From NCBI RefSeq assembly GCF_002150735.1, contig NZ_MUKA01000111.1, forward strand, positions 1 through 64,000: a stretch of 64,000 nt of DNA, given 5' to 3'. Position numbers and translations under genes: made by a program. Below, one piece after another: positions 33,824-41,845 of the stretch. The notes below the pieces were generated by a model, which worked only from the letters and a program-made list of their open reading frames with translations, ran no database searches and was not told where the DNA came from. The stretch comes from Streptomyces africanus (lineage in GTDB: Bacteria > Actinomycetota > Actinomycetes > Streptomycetales > Streptomycetaceae). The first letter of the stretch is position 1, and each line of letters starts with the position of its first letter.

Positions 33824-35167
33824 CTACTTGCCGGCGCCGACCTTGGTGTCCAACTCGGTCTGCGGCGGCGTGGTTGTGGTGGTGCGGGAGTGCAGGACCT
33901 TGCGGGCCTGTTCGGTGTCGAAGTCGTTCTCCCACTTGCCGATCACGATGGTGGCGACGGCGTTGCCGAGGACGTTGATGAAGACGCGGCCCTCGTTGAG
34001 GATGCGGTCGATGCCGACGATCAGGGAGAGGGCGGCGAGCGGGATGTGGCCGAGCGCGGTGACGGTGCTGGCGAGGACGATGAACGCGCCGCCCGCGATC
34101 CCGGCGGTGCCCTTGCTGGTGAGCATCATGACGCCGACCATGATCAGCTGCTGCTGCCAGGACAGGTCGATGCCCATGGCCTGGGCCAGGAAGAGGGAGG
34201 CCATCGTGAGGTAGACCGCGGAGCCGTCCAGGTTGAAGGAGAACCCGGAGGGGATGACGATGCCGACCACGGGCCGGCCGATGCCGAGGATCTCCAGTTT
34301 GCGTACCAGCTGGGGCAGGACGGCCTCGCTGGAACAGGTGCTGAGGGCGACGAGCAGTTCGGCCTTGAGGAAGCGGATGAGGCCGAACAGGCTCAGGTGG
34401 CAGGCCCGCATGATGGCGCCGAGGACGACCAGGACGTAGACGACGCAGGTCGCGGTGAACAGGATGATGAGGTAGCCGAGCTGTTTGAGGCTCTCGGCGC
34501 CGTAGGTGGCGACCACGGTGGCCAGGGCGCCGAAGGTGCCCAGGGGCGCGAGCCGCATCACCCAGCCCACGATGCGGAAGACGACGTCCGACAGTGCCTT
34601 GATGCCGCGGGTCAGCGGTGCCCCTTCTTCGCCGGCCATGTTCAGGGCCACACCGAAGACGATCGAGACCATCAGCGCCGACAGGATCGCATCCCCGGTG
34701 ATCGCGCCCAGCAGGGAGGCGGGGATGAGGGAGGAGACGAAGCCGGTGAAGGTGGCGTGCTCTGCGGCGGTCTCGGGCACGTCGTCGGCGTTCAGCGACG
34801 AGGGGTCGACGTGCAGGCCGGAGCCGGGCTGGAAGATGTTGGCGACGACCAGCCCGATCAGCATGGACGCCAGGGACAGCACCAGGAAGTAGCCGATCGC
34901 CTTCACACCGATCCGGCCGGCCTTGCGCAGGTTGTCCATGGAGGCGATGCCGGTGGTGACCACGCAGAAGACGACCGGGATCACGATCATCTTGACCAGC
35001 GCGATGAACCAGTCGTTGAGCGGCTTGAGGTCCTCACCCAGCCCGGGCGCGAGGATGCCGACGGCGATGCCGAGGACGGCGGCCAGGACGACCTGGAACC
35101 ACAGCTCCCGTATGAGACGGCTCAGCCGTGACCGCTGCGGGCGGCCGGCGGTGGTGGTGCTTGTCAT
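33824..35167 (-). CDS. dctA: Dicarboxylate/cation symporter
   Basis: 447 residues, DAACS family. It shows multiple hydrophobic helices and the family signatures VIPVVFCVVTTGIA, STCSSEAVLPQLVRKLE, GFSFNLDGSAVYLTMASLFLAQAMG in adjacent pieces, and LTSKGTAGIAGGAFIVLAST. These form the re-entrant loops and substrate site of DctA/GltP-type carriers, which import C4-dicarboxylates or acidic amino acids with protons or sodium. It lies downstream of a D-tartrate dehydratase gene on the same strand, so tartrate or the resulting oxaloacetate is the likely cargo. Confidence 0.92.
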   Translation of the reverse strand: MTSTTTAGRPQRSRLSRLIRELWFQVVLAAVLGIAVGILAPGLGEDLKPLNDWFIALVKMIVIPVVFCVVTTGIASMDNLRKAGRIGVKAIGYFLVLSLASMLIGLVVANIFQPGSGLHVDPSSLNADDVPETAAEHATFTGFVSSLIPASLLGAITGDAILSALMVSIVFGVALNMAGEEGAPLTRGIKALSDVVFRIVGWVMRLAPLGTFGALATVVATYGAESLKQLGYLIILFTATCVVYVLVVLGAIMRACHLSLFGLIRFLKAELLVALSTCSSEAVLPQLVRKLEILGIGRPVVGIVIPSGFSFNLDGSAVYLTMASLFLAQAMGIDLSWQQQLIMVGVMMLTSKGTAGIAGGAFIVLASTVTALGHIPLAALSLIVGIDRILNEGRVFINVLGNAVATIVIGKWENDFDTEQARKVLHSRTTTTTPPQTELDTKVGAGK

Positions 35168-35345
35168 CGTTGGTGCTCCCTTGCACGACGATCGTGTGTA
35201 GCCCTGTCCCGTGGGGGTGCGGGGGACGCGAGGCTGCTCGCGCGCCCCCGATCTCGTGTGTGGCGCCCGTGTCCGGCGGCCGCTTTTCAGGCGCGCCGGG
35301 CGACGGCGCCCGCCCGTGGCGGGCGCATCTGCGGTGGGGCGGCGG

Positions 35346-36512
35346 TCAGCTGTGCAGGGCGCGCAGCACCTTGTGGAAGGCGGCCTTGCTCTCGAAGCCG
35401 ATGCCGGGGGTGTCGGTCAGGCCGACGCGGCTCTTCTCGACGACGGCGTCGTCGGCGAAGCCGCCGGTGGGCTGGAACTCGCCCGGGTAGGACTCGTTGC
35501 CACCGAGCTTGAGGGCGGCCGCGATGTGCAGGGAGAACTGGTGCCCGCCGTGCGGGATGCAGCGCCTCGATGACCAGCCGTGCTGACGGAGCATGTCCTG
35601 GATGCGCAGGTACTCCACCAGACCGTAGGAGAGCGCGGGATCGACCTGGACGGTGTCGCGGTCGGGGCGCAGGCCGCCGTAGCGGATCAGGTTGCGGGCG
35701 TCCTGGAGGGAGAAGAGGTTCTCGCCCGTGGCGATGGGGCCGGTGTAGCGCTCGGCGACGGTGGCGTTGAGGTGGTAGTCGAGCGGGTCGCCGATCTCCT
35801 CGTACCAGAACAGCCCGTAGGGCTCGATGGCCCGCCCGTACTCCAGGGCCGTCTGGAGGTCGAAGCGGCCGTTGACGTCGACGGCCAGCCGGGAGCCGTC
35901 GCCGTCCAGGACGTCGATGACGGCCTCGATACGACGCAGGTCCTCCGCCAGGTCGGCGCCGCCGATCTTCATCTTGACGACGTCGTAGCCCAGGTCGAGG
36001 AAGCCGCGCATCTCGTCCTGGAGGTCGGTGAGGGTCTTGCCGGGGGCGTAGTAGCCGCCGGCGGCGTAGACGAAGACGGAGTCGTCGGGCTGCCCGTCGC
36101 CGTAGCGCTCGGACAGATACCGGTACAGCGGCTTGCCCTCGATCTTGGAGGCCAGGTCGAACAGGGCCATGTCCACCACACCGACCGCGACCGAGCGCTC
36201 GCCGTGCCCGCCGGGCTTCTCGTTACGCATCATCACGTCCCACGCCTTGGCGTGGTCCAGGCCGCCCCGCTCGTCGAGCAGGCTGCCGGGCTCGGCGTCG
36301 AGGAGGCGGGGCAGGATTCGGCGGCGCAGGATCTCTCCGGCGCTGTAGCGGCCGTTGGAGTTGAAGCCGTAGCCCACCACGGGCTTGCCATCCCGGATGA
36401 CGTCGCTCTCGATCGCCACGATCGAACAGTCCATGGAGCTGAAGTCGATCCAGGCGTTGCGGATCGAGGAGCTGATCGGAACGACGCCCTCGTAGACGTT
36501 GGTGATCTTCAC
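35346..36512 (-). CDS. tarD: D-tartrate dehydratase (enolase superfamily)
   Basis: 388 residues, the length of the characterised Bradyrhizobium enzyme. Strong hallmark stretches are VVGYGFNSNGRYS, NEKPGGHGERSVAVG, VYAAGGYY and RCIPHGGHQFSLH. Catalytic residues of the enolase superfamily are visible: the K-x-K pair Lys180/Lys182 (VVKMKIGG), metal ligands Asp212 (VDVNG), Glu238 or 239 and Glu264, and a general acid His321 or 324. The reaction removes water from D-tartrate to give oxaloacetate. It is divergent from a FadR-type regulator over a 12-bp palindrome and followed by a dicarboxylate symporter. The assignment rests on recalled similarity, not a search. Confidence 0.85.
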   Translation of the reverse strand: MKITNVYEGVVPISSSIRNAWIDFSSMDCSIVAIESDVIRDGKPVVGYGFNSNGRYSAGEILRRRILPRLLDAEPGSLLDERGGLDHAKAWDVMMRNEKPGGHGERSVAVGVVDMALFDLASKIEGKPLYRYLSERYGDGQPDDSVFVYAAGGYYAPGKTLTDLQDEMRGFLDLGYDVVKMKIGGADLAEDLRRIEAVIDVLDGDGSRLAVDVNGRFDLQTALEYGRAIEPYGLFWYEEIGDPLDYHLNATVAERYTGPIATGENLFSLQDARNLIRYGGLRPDRDTVQVDPALSYGLVEYLRIQDMLRQHGWSSRRCIPHGGHQFSLHIAAALKLGGNESYPGEFQPTGGFADDAVVEKSRVGLTDTPGIGFESKAAFHKVLRALHS

Positions 36513-36528
36513 TGCGGGCCTTTCTCAT

Positions 36529-36540
36529 ATCTTATAAGAT
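36529..36540. promoter_or_regulatory. Operator of the tartrate locus
   Basis: Perfect palindrome ATCTTATAAGAT in the divergent promoter, with partly symmetric flanks (CAT...GTG). It lies 17 bases before the tarD start and 81 before the FCD-type regulator start, as expected for a site repressing both. Confidence 0.65.
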
Positions 36541-36620
36541 GTGACGCCTGTTAGACTCGGCTGATCCGATGCGGGATGTCAAGGGGTGGGGAACCTCCGG
36601 GAAGGAACGGTCAGGGGGCC

Positions 36621-37304
36621 ATGGCAGGACAGAACCTGTTCTTCAGCAAGAGCGACCTCGCCTACGCTGAACTCCGCGATCGGATCCTCTCCGGCACTCT
36701 TCCTGCCGGGTCACGGCTCGCCCAGTACGACCTCGCCGAGTCCCTCAACATGAGCATCACGCCCCTGCGCGAGGCCATCCGCCGCCTCAGCAGCGAGGGT
36801 CTTGTCACCGTCGAAACCCACCGGGACGTCCGGGTCTCCGTCATGAACTCGAACGAGGCCCGCCAGCTGTTCGAAGTCCGCCTGTCCCTGGACCCGACCG
36901 CCGCCGAACTCGCCGCCCAGCGACGGACCGACGACGACATCACCACGATGCAGGCCGCCGTCGACAAGCTCCTCCCCGTCACTCGCCAATGGGGGGAAGA
37001 GGCACTCACGGCCCACCGCGCCTTCCACCAGGCGCTGTACCGGGCCTCGCACAACGATGTCCTCATCCGTCTCCTGGACGACCTGTGGGACAAGTCCGAC
37101 CGCTACCGGCGCCTCGGCCTCGAACTCCCGCCCGGTGACGAACCCCGCACCCGGGACCTACAGGAACACCACCAACTCGTCTCCCTCATCGCGGACGGCC
37201 GCCCCGCCGAAGCCGCCCAGCTGATGCGGGGCCACATCACTCACAGCCTCACCGCGAGCGCCATCAGCGCCCTGGAAGACCGCGAGGGCACTCGCGTGAC
37301 GTGA
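36621..37304 (+). CDS. GntR-family regulator, FadR/FCD type
   Basis: 227 residues from ATG 36621; an upstream in-frame start at 36576 has no better ribosome site. The winged helix contains SDLAYAELRDRILSGTLPAGSRL and YDLAESLNMSITPLREAIRRLSSEG (about 8-70). The C-terminal FCD domain has the metal-site His pattern (AHRAFHQALYRASHN, then EHHQLVSLIADG and MRGHI). FCD regulators bind small organic acids, which suits control of tartrate use. Confidence 0.92.
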   Translation: MAGQNLFFSKSDLAYAELRDRILSGTLPAGSRLAQYDLAESLNMSITPLREAIRRLSSEGLVTVETHRDVRVSVMNSNEARQLFEVRLSLDPTAAELAAQRRTDDDITTMQAAVDKLLPVTRQWGEEALTAHRAFHQALYRASHNDVLIRLLDDLWDKSDRYRRLGLELPPGDEPRTRDLQEHHQLVSLIADGRPAEAAQLMRGHITHSLTASAISALEDREGTRVT

Positions 37305-37506
37305 CGCGCGGTGACCCGTGCGGTAGGGGCGAACCTCCTCGGATTCTGTTTCTGAACTGGAAGGCCGCTGGCCGGTCTTCGCTGCGCGGGTCGGTCATCT
37401 GGTGCTCGGTGCCCGTGATGCCCGCGGGCGGTGGCGTCGCCCCGCACGCCTGGGCGGGCATCCACGCGTGGTGCTTCCTTCATGAGGCTGATCAACGAAG
37501 CAACAC

Positions 37507-37713
37507 ATGCGGCGGAGCCGGGCCCTGGCCGTGGTGGAGATCCTCGTTACCACCGGCGCCGGTTTGCTCACCTACCTCGCCCAGCACAACACCGCCGCCG
37601 TACTGGCCGGCGGCGGTCCGAGTGGGCTGCCGCAGCAGTCGTGCAGGACGCATGCGGTCGGCCGCGGTGGGAAGGCCGCATCGCGCCGGCTCAGTACCCG
37701 TCAGCGATTTTGA
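37507..37713 (+). pseudogene. Possible truncated small membrane protein
   Basis: The 68-residue frame starts MRRSRALAVVEILVTTGAGLLTYLAQHNTAAVLAGGG, which could be one or two membrane helices of a small protein, then loses character (Arg/Ser-rich). I think the 3' part has been replaced. The surrounding 37305-37690 shows no other gene. Weak call. Confidence 0.25.
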
Positions 37714-38326
37714 TCGTAAGAAGGCGGCGCTCATCGGCTTCCGGGGGCACCGTGCACTGCAGCCGCTGCTGGATCGCTCGCACTGCGTTCGCGTAGGCAT
37801 CGTGACGCTCACCGTTGTTGATGGCCGCGACATGACCGGTGAGCCGTCCGAGCACTTCAGGCCGCGCACCCGAGTCGATGTCAGGGAAGAGCGGATCGAA
37901 GGATGAGAGGATCTCGCCGTCCTCGGCGTAGGAGATCCAGCACGCGCCTGACTCGCTGTCCCTCAGTGAGAGCGCCACTGTCTTGCGGGACGCCGACGTC
38001 ACGATGCCGTCTGCTGCCAGCCAGGAGCCCTCGGGCTCGATCACGAATGACCAACCGTCGTGTTCGCCGGACCGAAGAACGGGGCCATCGCCGGCGAGTA
38101 CTCCGCTGTCCTGCAGCTGCTCAAGGTCCAGCCCCGGCATGTCATTTTCGTCGATGTCCTCGCCGAGGGCCTCAATGGTCATTGTGTCAATGCGGGTCAA
38201 GGCGACAGGACGAAGGCCTGCACCTCCTACCCGCGCCAGAAGTTCAGCGGGAGCGATGCCTCTCACGAACACAGCGCAGTAGCCGAACTGATAGAGCCCA
38301 CGGTTAGGGAAGATGTCTCTGGTCAC
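37691..38326 (-). CDS. DUF6461-like protein of unknown function
   Basis: 211 residues from GTG 38326. The frame is open further to 38446, but those codons belong to a transposase remnant, so the true start is inside. The N-terminal part GLYQFGYCAVFVRGIAPAELLARVGG, then GWSFVIEPEGSWLAADGIV and the acidic FDPLFPDIDSG resemble the DUF6461 family, which is common in Streptomyces and of unknown role. Probably cytosolic. It may be an intact gene that lost its own upstream region to the IS remnant. Confidence 0.7.
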   Translation of the reverse strand: MTRDIFPNRGLYQFGYCAVFVRGIAPAELLARVGGAGLRPVALTRIDTMTIEALGEDIDENDMPGLDLEQLQDSGVLAGDGPVLRSGEHDGWSFVIEPEGSWLAADGIVTSASRKTVALSLRDSESGACWISYAEDGEILSSFDPLFPDIDSGARPEVLGRLTGHVAAINNGERHDAYANAVRAIQQRLQCTVPPEADERRLLTIKIADGY

Positions 38327-38379
38327 TGTGATACCCCGTCGAATTCCTTGATACGGCGTGAACCGTCGCTGGCTAGTCT

Positions 38380-38600
38380 TCCTTGCAGGCGGCGGCCGAC
38401 CGGCAGGGTTCGCGAGCTTCTTGTAGAAGGTCAGGGCAGCGGCCAAGCGGAGGAAGGCGAGGCAGTGGGAGCCCTTTCGTTCGTTTCGGACGGTGAGGCG
38501 GCGGTAGCCGAAGAGCCAGGCGATCGGCCGTTCGGCCTTCCAGCGGTGCCGGTCGAGGCGTTCGCCGGACTCGATGCCTGGCCGCGCGAGGCGCGCGACG
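38380..38600 (-). pseudogene. IS5-family transposase C-terminal remnant
   Basis: On the minus strand one frame reads ESGERLDRHRWKAERPIAWL, then FGYRRLTVRNERKGSHCLAF and LRLAAALTFYKKLAN. This is the C-terminal region (third catalytic acidic residue in WKAERPIAW) of IS5-type transposases ending in AALTxYKKLA. The stop is lost, so the frame reads through into the DUF6461-like gene. The rest of the element is missing. Confidence 0.75.
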
Positions 38601-38620
38601 AGCCCGCTCGCGCAGCCAGG

Positions 38621-39238
38621 TCAGGTGTTCGGCGACGAAGTACGCCCTGTCCGCATGGTCTTGATTGGTGCGGCCGACCTGGCGGCCTGTTCGATCTTCG
38701 CGCAGTAGGCTGCGCGGGCGTCCTCGTCGATCTGCTCCTCGTGTTCGGCGCGCACCCCGGTCCGGCCGTCGAGGCCCTCGCGCAGGATATCGGCGTGCCC
38801 GGCATGCCGGATGGACTCGCCGAGGACATGCACCATGACGGCGAACAGGTTCGTGTTGGGATAAGGCTCCGGCCACCACGGCACGTGGCCGGGGGCGTCG
38901 AGGGGAAGCTCGTTGATCGTCGCGTCCGAGTGTTCCCACGTGCGCCGGTAGAACCCGATGATCTGATCGCGGGTCTCGTCCTCGGTCGCCCACAGATCGC
39001 TGCCGTTGTAGTCCTGCCACCGGGGCAGCGGCTCCGGGGAAGGGCGGTCGAAGACCTCGCCGAAGTACCTGGCTTCGACGGTGGCCACGTGTTTCACCAG
39101 GCCGAGGAGGTTGGTCCCGGTCGCTGTCAAAGGTCGGCGGGCGTCGTATTCGGACAAGCCGTCGAGTTTCCAGAGCAGCGCATTGCGATCCCGCCGCAGT
39201 CTCCCGTGCAGGTTGTCCTTCGCGAATTCATCGATCAT
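38621..39238 (-). CDS. DinB/DUF664-like protein
   Basis: 205 residues from ATG 39238. The fold is recognisable from RDRNALLWKLDGLSEYDARRPLT, LLGLVKHVATVEARYFGEVF and a last His in IRHAGHADILREGLDG; the three His at the ends of helices form the metal site of DinB/YfiT proteins, often mycothiol-dependent transferases in actinobacteria. The last about 16 residues (APIKTMRTGRTSSPNT) run toward an IS remnant and may not be native. Confidence 0.82.
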   Translation of the reverse strand: MIDEFAKDNLHGRLRRDRNALLWKLDGLSEYDARRPLTATGTNLLGLVKHVATVEARYFGEVFDRPSPEPLPRWQDYNGSDLWATEDETRDQIIGFYRRTWEHSDATINELPLDAPGHVPWWPEPYPNTNLFAVMVHVLGESIRHAGHADILREGLDGRTGVRAEHEEQIDEDARAAYCAKIEQAARSAAPIKTMRTGRTSSPNT

Positions 39239-39289
39239 GCGGCATGAGCCTGCCATGGGCTGCTCGTGGTCTCAAGATCCCGTATGTGG

Positions 39290-39510
39290 TCCGCAACGAC
39301 TGGCAGAGCCGAGGCGATACGCACGTGGCCAGGGTGGCAAGTTCGGGGGCATTGCCCGCCATTTGATGCCGTTGTCGACGAAGTAGCGCGCCGCGTCGAT
39401 CATCTGCCGATGGCAGTAGCCCTCCGGTCTGCCTCCCCGCCTGCCAGCCATCCCGGCACCGGCATCCGATCCCGCACCAGCGCCCACTCCGCATCGCGTG
39501 ATGGTGGGGA
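39290..39510 (-). pseudogene. Different IS5-type transposase, N-terminal remnant with frameshift
   Basis: Minus strand: DAEWALVRDRMPVPGWLAG in one frame continues as GRRGGRPEGYCHRQMIDAAR and YFVDNGIKWRAMPPNLPPWP in another. This is the N-terminal domain of a transposase whose family has a different C-terminus from the remnant at 38380, so the two are not parts of one element. A frameshift and loss of the catalytic core make it dead. Confidence 0.7.
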
Positions 39511-39578
39511 TCGTTGAACGACAGGCGCCGTTTCTCCGATCGACGTCTGTCGCTTGCCGGCGGTGGCTACGGCGGTGG

Positions 39579-40151
39579 CTAGACCTCGTGCGAGCGTACG
39601 AGGCGGGCGAGTTGCCGGCCAGCCACCTGTAGTGGTTCCTCGCTGCGGTTGACCTGGGCGGTGACTTCGGCACCTTCCAGGGTGGAGATGACGGTGGTCG
39701 CCAGTTCCCGGGCGCTCTGGGAGGGGAAGCCGCAGCGCAGCAGCTTGTCGCGGACCAACTGCTCCCAGCCGCGCAGTGCGTCGGCGCACGCCTGCTGGAT
39801 CTCCGAGTCGGTGCCGAGCGTCTCCAGGGCCGCTGCCGTGACGGGGCAGCCGTCGATCCAGCCCGACTCGCGCAGTTCGTCGGCGAGTTGCCGGGCGCAG
39901 GCCGTCACGGCCTCCGCCGGGTCTTCCTCGCTGTCCAGTGCCTTCCGCAGGAGCGTCGCGAACTCCTCGGTGCTGTGCTTGATCGCGGCGACGGCGACGG
40001 CCTCCTTGCCGCCCGGGAAGAAGTGGTAGACGGAGCCGAGGGTGGCCTGCGCCTCCTGGGCGATCTGCTTGATTCCCGTGCCGACGTAGCCCTGCCGCTG
40101 CAGGAGGCGTGATGCAGCGATGACGATCCGGTCCCGTGTGCTGGTCTGCAT
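39579..40151 (-). CDS. TetR-family regulator (LmrA/YxaF-like)
   Basis: 190 residues. Helix-turn-helix: RDRIVIAASRLLQRQGYVGTG and KQIAQEAQATLGSVYHFFPGGKEAV; the FPGGKE motif is typical of the LmrA/YxaF group. The C-terminal domain contains ESGWIDGCPVTAAALETL, also characteristic. It is divergent from the imine-reductase-like gene over two matching 16-bp sites, so it should repress itself and that gene and be released by a small hydrophobic or cationic ligand. Confidence 0.93.
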   Translation of the reverse strand: MQTSTRDRIVIAASRLLQRQGYVGTGIKQIAQEAQATLGSVYHFFPGGKEAVAVAAIKHSTEEFATLLRKALDSEEDPAEAVTACARQLADELRESGWIDGCPVTAAALETLGTDSEIQQACADALRGWEQLVRDKLLRCGFPSQSARELATTVISTLEGAEVTAQVNRSEEPLQVAGRQLARLVRSHEV

Positions 40152-40175
40152 GGAGCCACCGTATCGCCCATTGAG

Positions 40176-40191
40176 TAGAGCGCTCGTTCTA
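40176..40191. promoter_or_regulatory. TetR operator, site 1
   Basis: TAGAGCGCTCGTTCTA, an imperfect palindrome 25 bases upstream of the TetR start. It matches site 2 at 40223 in 14 of 16 positions. Confidence 0.75.
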
Positions 40192-40222
40192 GAGCTGTGA
40201 TACGTTCTCGTCGCGCTCTAAA

Positions 40223-40238
40223 TAGAGCGATCGTTTTA
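40223..40238. promoter_or_regulatory. TetR operator, site 2
   Basis: TAGAGCGATCGTTTTA, same consensus as site 1, located 22 bases before the oxidoreductase start, where it would overlap the promoter or transcription start. Confidence 0.75.
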
Positions 40239-40259
40239 GCGAAGGGTGGAGATCTCATC

Positions 40260-41141
40260 ATGAGCGGCACCAAGCAGTCGGTCACCGTCATCGGCCTTGG
40301 CCCCATGGGGCAGGCCATGGCCGGCGCCTTCCTCGACCGCGGCTACGACGTCACCGTCTGGAACCGCACCGCGTCGCGCGCGGACGCCCTGGTCGCGCGC
40401 GGGGCGGTGCTCGCACCGAACGTGGAGGAGGCCCTTGTCTCCAATGAGCTGGTGATCCTCAGCCTCACGGACTACGACGCCATGTACGCCACGCTCGAGC
40501 CCGCCGCGGCCGCGCTGGCCGGCCGGATCCTGGTGAACCTCAGTTCGGACACGCCCGAAAAGGCCCGGGCCGCGGCCTGTTGGGCGGCCGAGCGGGGTGC
40601 CGTCCAGCTGACCGGCGGCGTCACCGTGCCGCCCTCCGGGATCGGTCAGGCCGAATCGGCGACCTTCTACAGCGGCCCGCGTGAGGTCTTCGACCAGCAC
40701 CGGCCCGCGCTCGAAGTCATCACGGGGCGGACCGACCACCGGGGAGAGGACCCCGGGCTCGCCGCTCTCATGTACCAGATCGGCATGGTCATGTTCTGGA
40801 CCTCCATGCTGAGCTACTGGCAGGCCATCACCCTCGCCGACGCCAACGGCCTGACGGCGGCGGACATCCTGCCGCACGCGGTGGAGACCGCGAATTCGCT
40901 GCCGGGATTCTTCTCCTTCTACGCCGAGCGCATCGACGCCGGCCGCCACATCGGCGACGTGGACCGCCTCGCCATGGGGATGGCCAGCGTCGAGCACGTC
41001 CTGCACACCAACGCGGACGCGGGAGTCGACACCACGCTTCCGGCCGCGGTCGTCGAGCTCTTCCGGCGCGGCATGGACGCCGGCCACGCCGCGGACAGCT
41101 TCTCCACGCTGGTGGAATTGATGAAGAAGGCAGAGGCATGA
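40260..41141 (+). CDS. Imine reductase-like NAD(P)-dependent oxidoreductase
   Basis: 293 residues from ATG 40260, with a GGGTGGAG ribosome site. The N-terminal Rossmann motif TVIGLGPMGQAMAGAFLDRGYDVTVWNRT selects NADP and is followed by LVILSLTDYDAMYATLEP and LVNLSSDTPEKARAA. The C-terminal half is the all-helical domain of the 6-phosphogluconate/beta-hydroxyacid dehydrogenase superfamily, with LMYQIGMVMFWTSMLSYWQAITLADANG closest to actinobacterial imine reductases. Physiological substrates of such enzymes are mostly unknown cyclic imines. Controlled by the divergent TetR regulator. Confidence 0.88.
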   Translation: MSGTKQSVTVIGLGPMGQAMAGAFLDRGYDVTVWNRTASRADALVARGAVLAPNVEEALVSNELVILSLTDYDAMYATLEPAAAALAGRILVNLSSDTPEKARAAACWAAERGAVQLTGGVTVPPSGIGQAESATFYSGPREVFDQHRPALEVITGRTDHRGEDPGLAALMYQIGMVMFWTSMLSYWQAITLADANGLTAADILPHAVETANSLPGFFSFYAERIDAGRHIGDVDRLAMGMASVEHVLHTNADAGVDTTLPAAVVELFRRGMDAGHAADSFSTLVELMKKAEA

Positions 41142-41177
41142 CCGCGGCTGTCCGACGAGCGATTCACCGCGCCGGAC

Positions 41178-41330
41178 GTGATCAGCAGAGGCGATCTGAC
41201 CGACGAAGAGTGGGCCGTGCTGGAGCCGCTGCTGTCGCTGAGCGGTAACCGGTGCGGCCTATGGCGCAGCCACCGCCTCGTCCTCGACGAGCAGCCCGTT
41301 GTCCGGCGCATCTTGGACGGCCTGCCCGTC
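41178..41330 (+). pseudogene. Third IS5-type transposase remnant, N-terminus
   Basis: The frame reads ISRGDLTDEEWAVLEPLLS and NRCGLWRSHRLVLD, matching the start of IS5-type transposases (LTDxEWxxLxPLLP...RCGRWRDHRQVIDG). It then drifts out of register. No catalytic part remains. It directly abuts the headless methyltransferase. Confidence 0.65.
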
Positions 41331-41338
41331 GGCACGCG

Positions 41339-41845
41339 GACATGCTCGCCCAGGCCCGCAAGCGTCTGCCAGATGTCACCTTCCGCGAGGCCGACCTGCA
41401 CCGACTACCGCTTCCCGACAACGCGGTCGACACCGTCGTCTGCGCCCTCGCCCTGATGCACGTCCCCGATCTGGCCCCCGTATGGGCGGAGTTCGTACGT
41501 GTCCTGCGCCCTGGCGGAAGCCTCGTGATCTCGGACGCACACCTGCTGGTGTCCTACCTCCGGCCGACCCTGGCCCGCCGTCGCGGTCCGGACGGCCGCC
41601 CGTCCCTCCTCGTCGAGCACCACCGTCCGCTCAGCGCCTACCTCGCCGCAGCCCCACTGGGCTTCCAAGTCCGGCAATGCGAGGAACCCCGCCGTCCGCG
41701 CCACTCCCTCGATCCCGACAACGCCCCGGACCCACTGAAACAGCGTCCGGCATCCACTCCTCCAGGACCGCATCGCACGAGATTCCCACCGCCTCCAGGT
41801 CTGATGAAGGAGAGGGGCGTCAGGCCGGGCGGACCGCGCCCTTGA
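41339..41845 (+). pseudogene. Class I methyltransferase lacking its N-terminal half
   Basis: From 41339 the frame reads DMLAQARKRLPDVTFREADLHRLPLPDNAVDTVVC, then LMHVPDLAPVWAEFVRVLRPGGSLVISDAHLL. These are the motifs after the SAM-binding glycine loop; the loop itself (DVGCGTG region) and everything before are missing, replaced by transposase sequence. The Pro/Arg-rich end after about residue 120 may also be shifted. Not expected to bind SAM. Confidence 0.7.

Noticed and set aside
33815..35131. 438-codon plus-strand frame rich in Asp, Gly and Gln
   Set aside because: Antisense to the dicarboxylate symporter, with no motif or ribosome site.
38380..39510. One transposon interrupted by insertion of the DinB-like gene
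   Set aside because: The upstream and downstream transposase fragments belong to different families with different C-termini, so they cannot be halves of one element.
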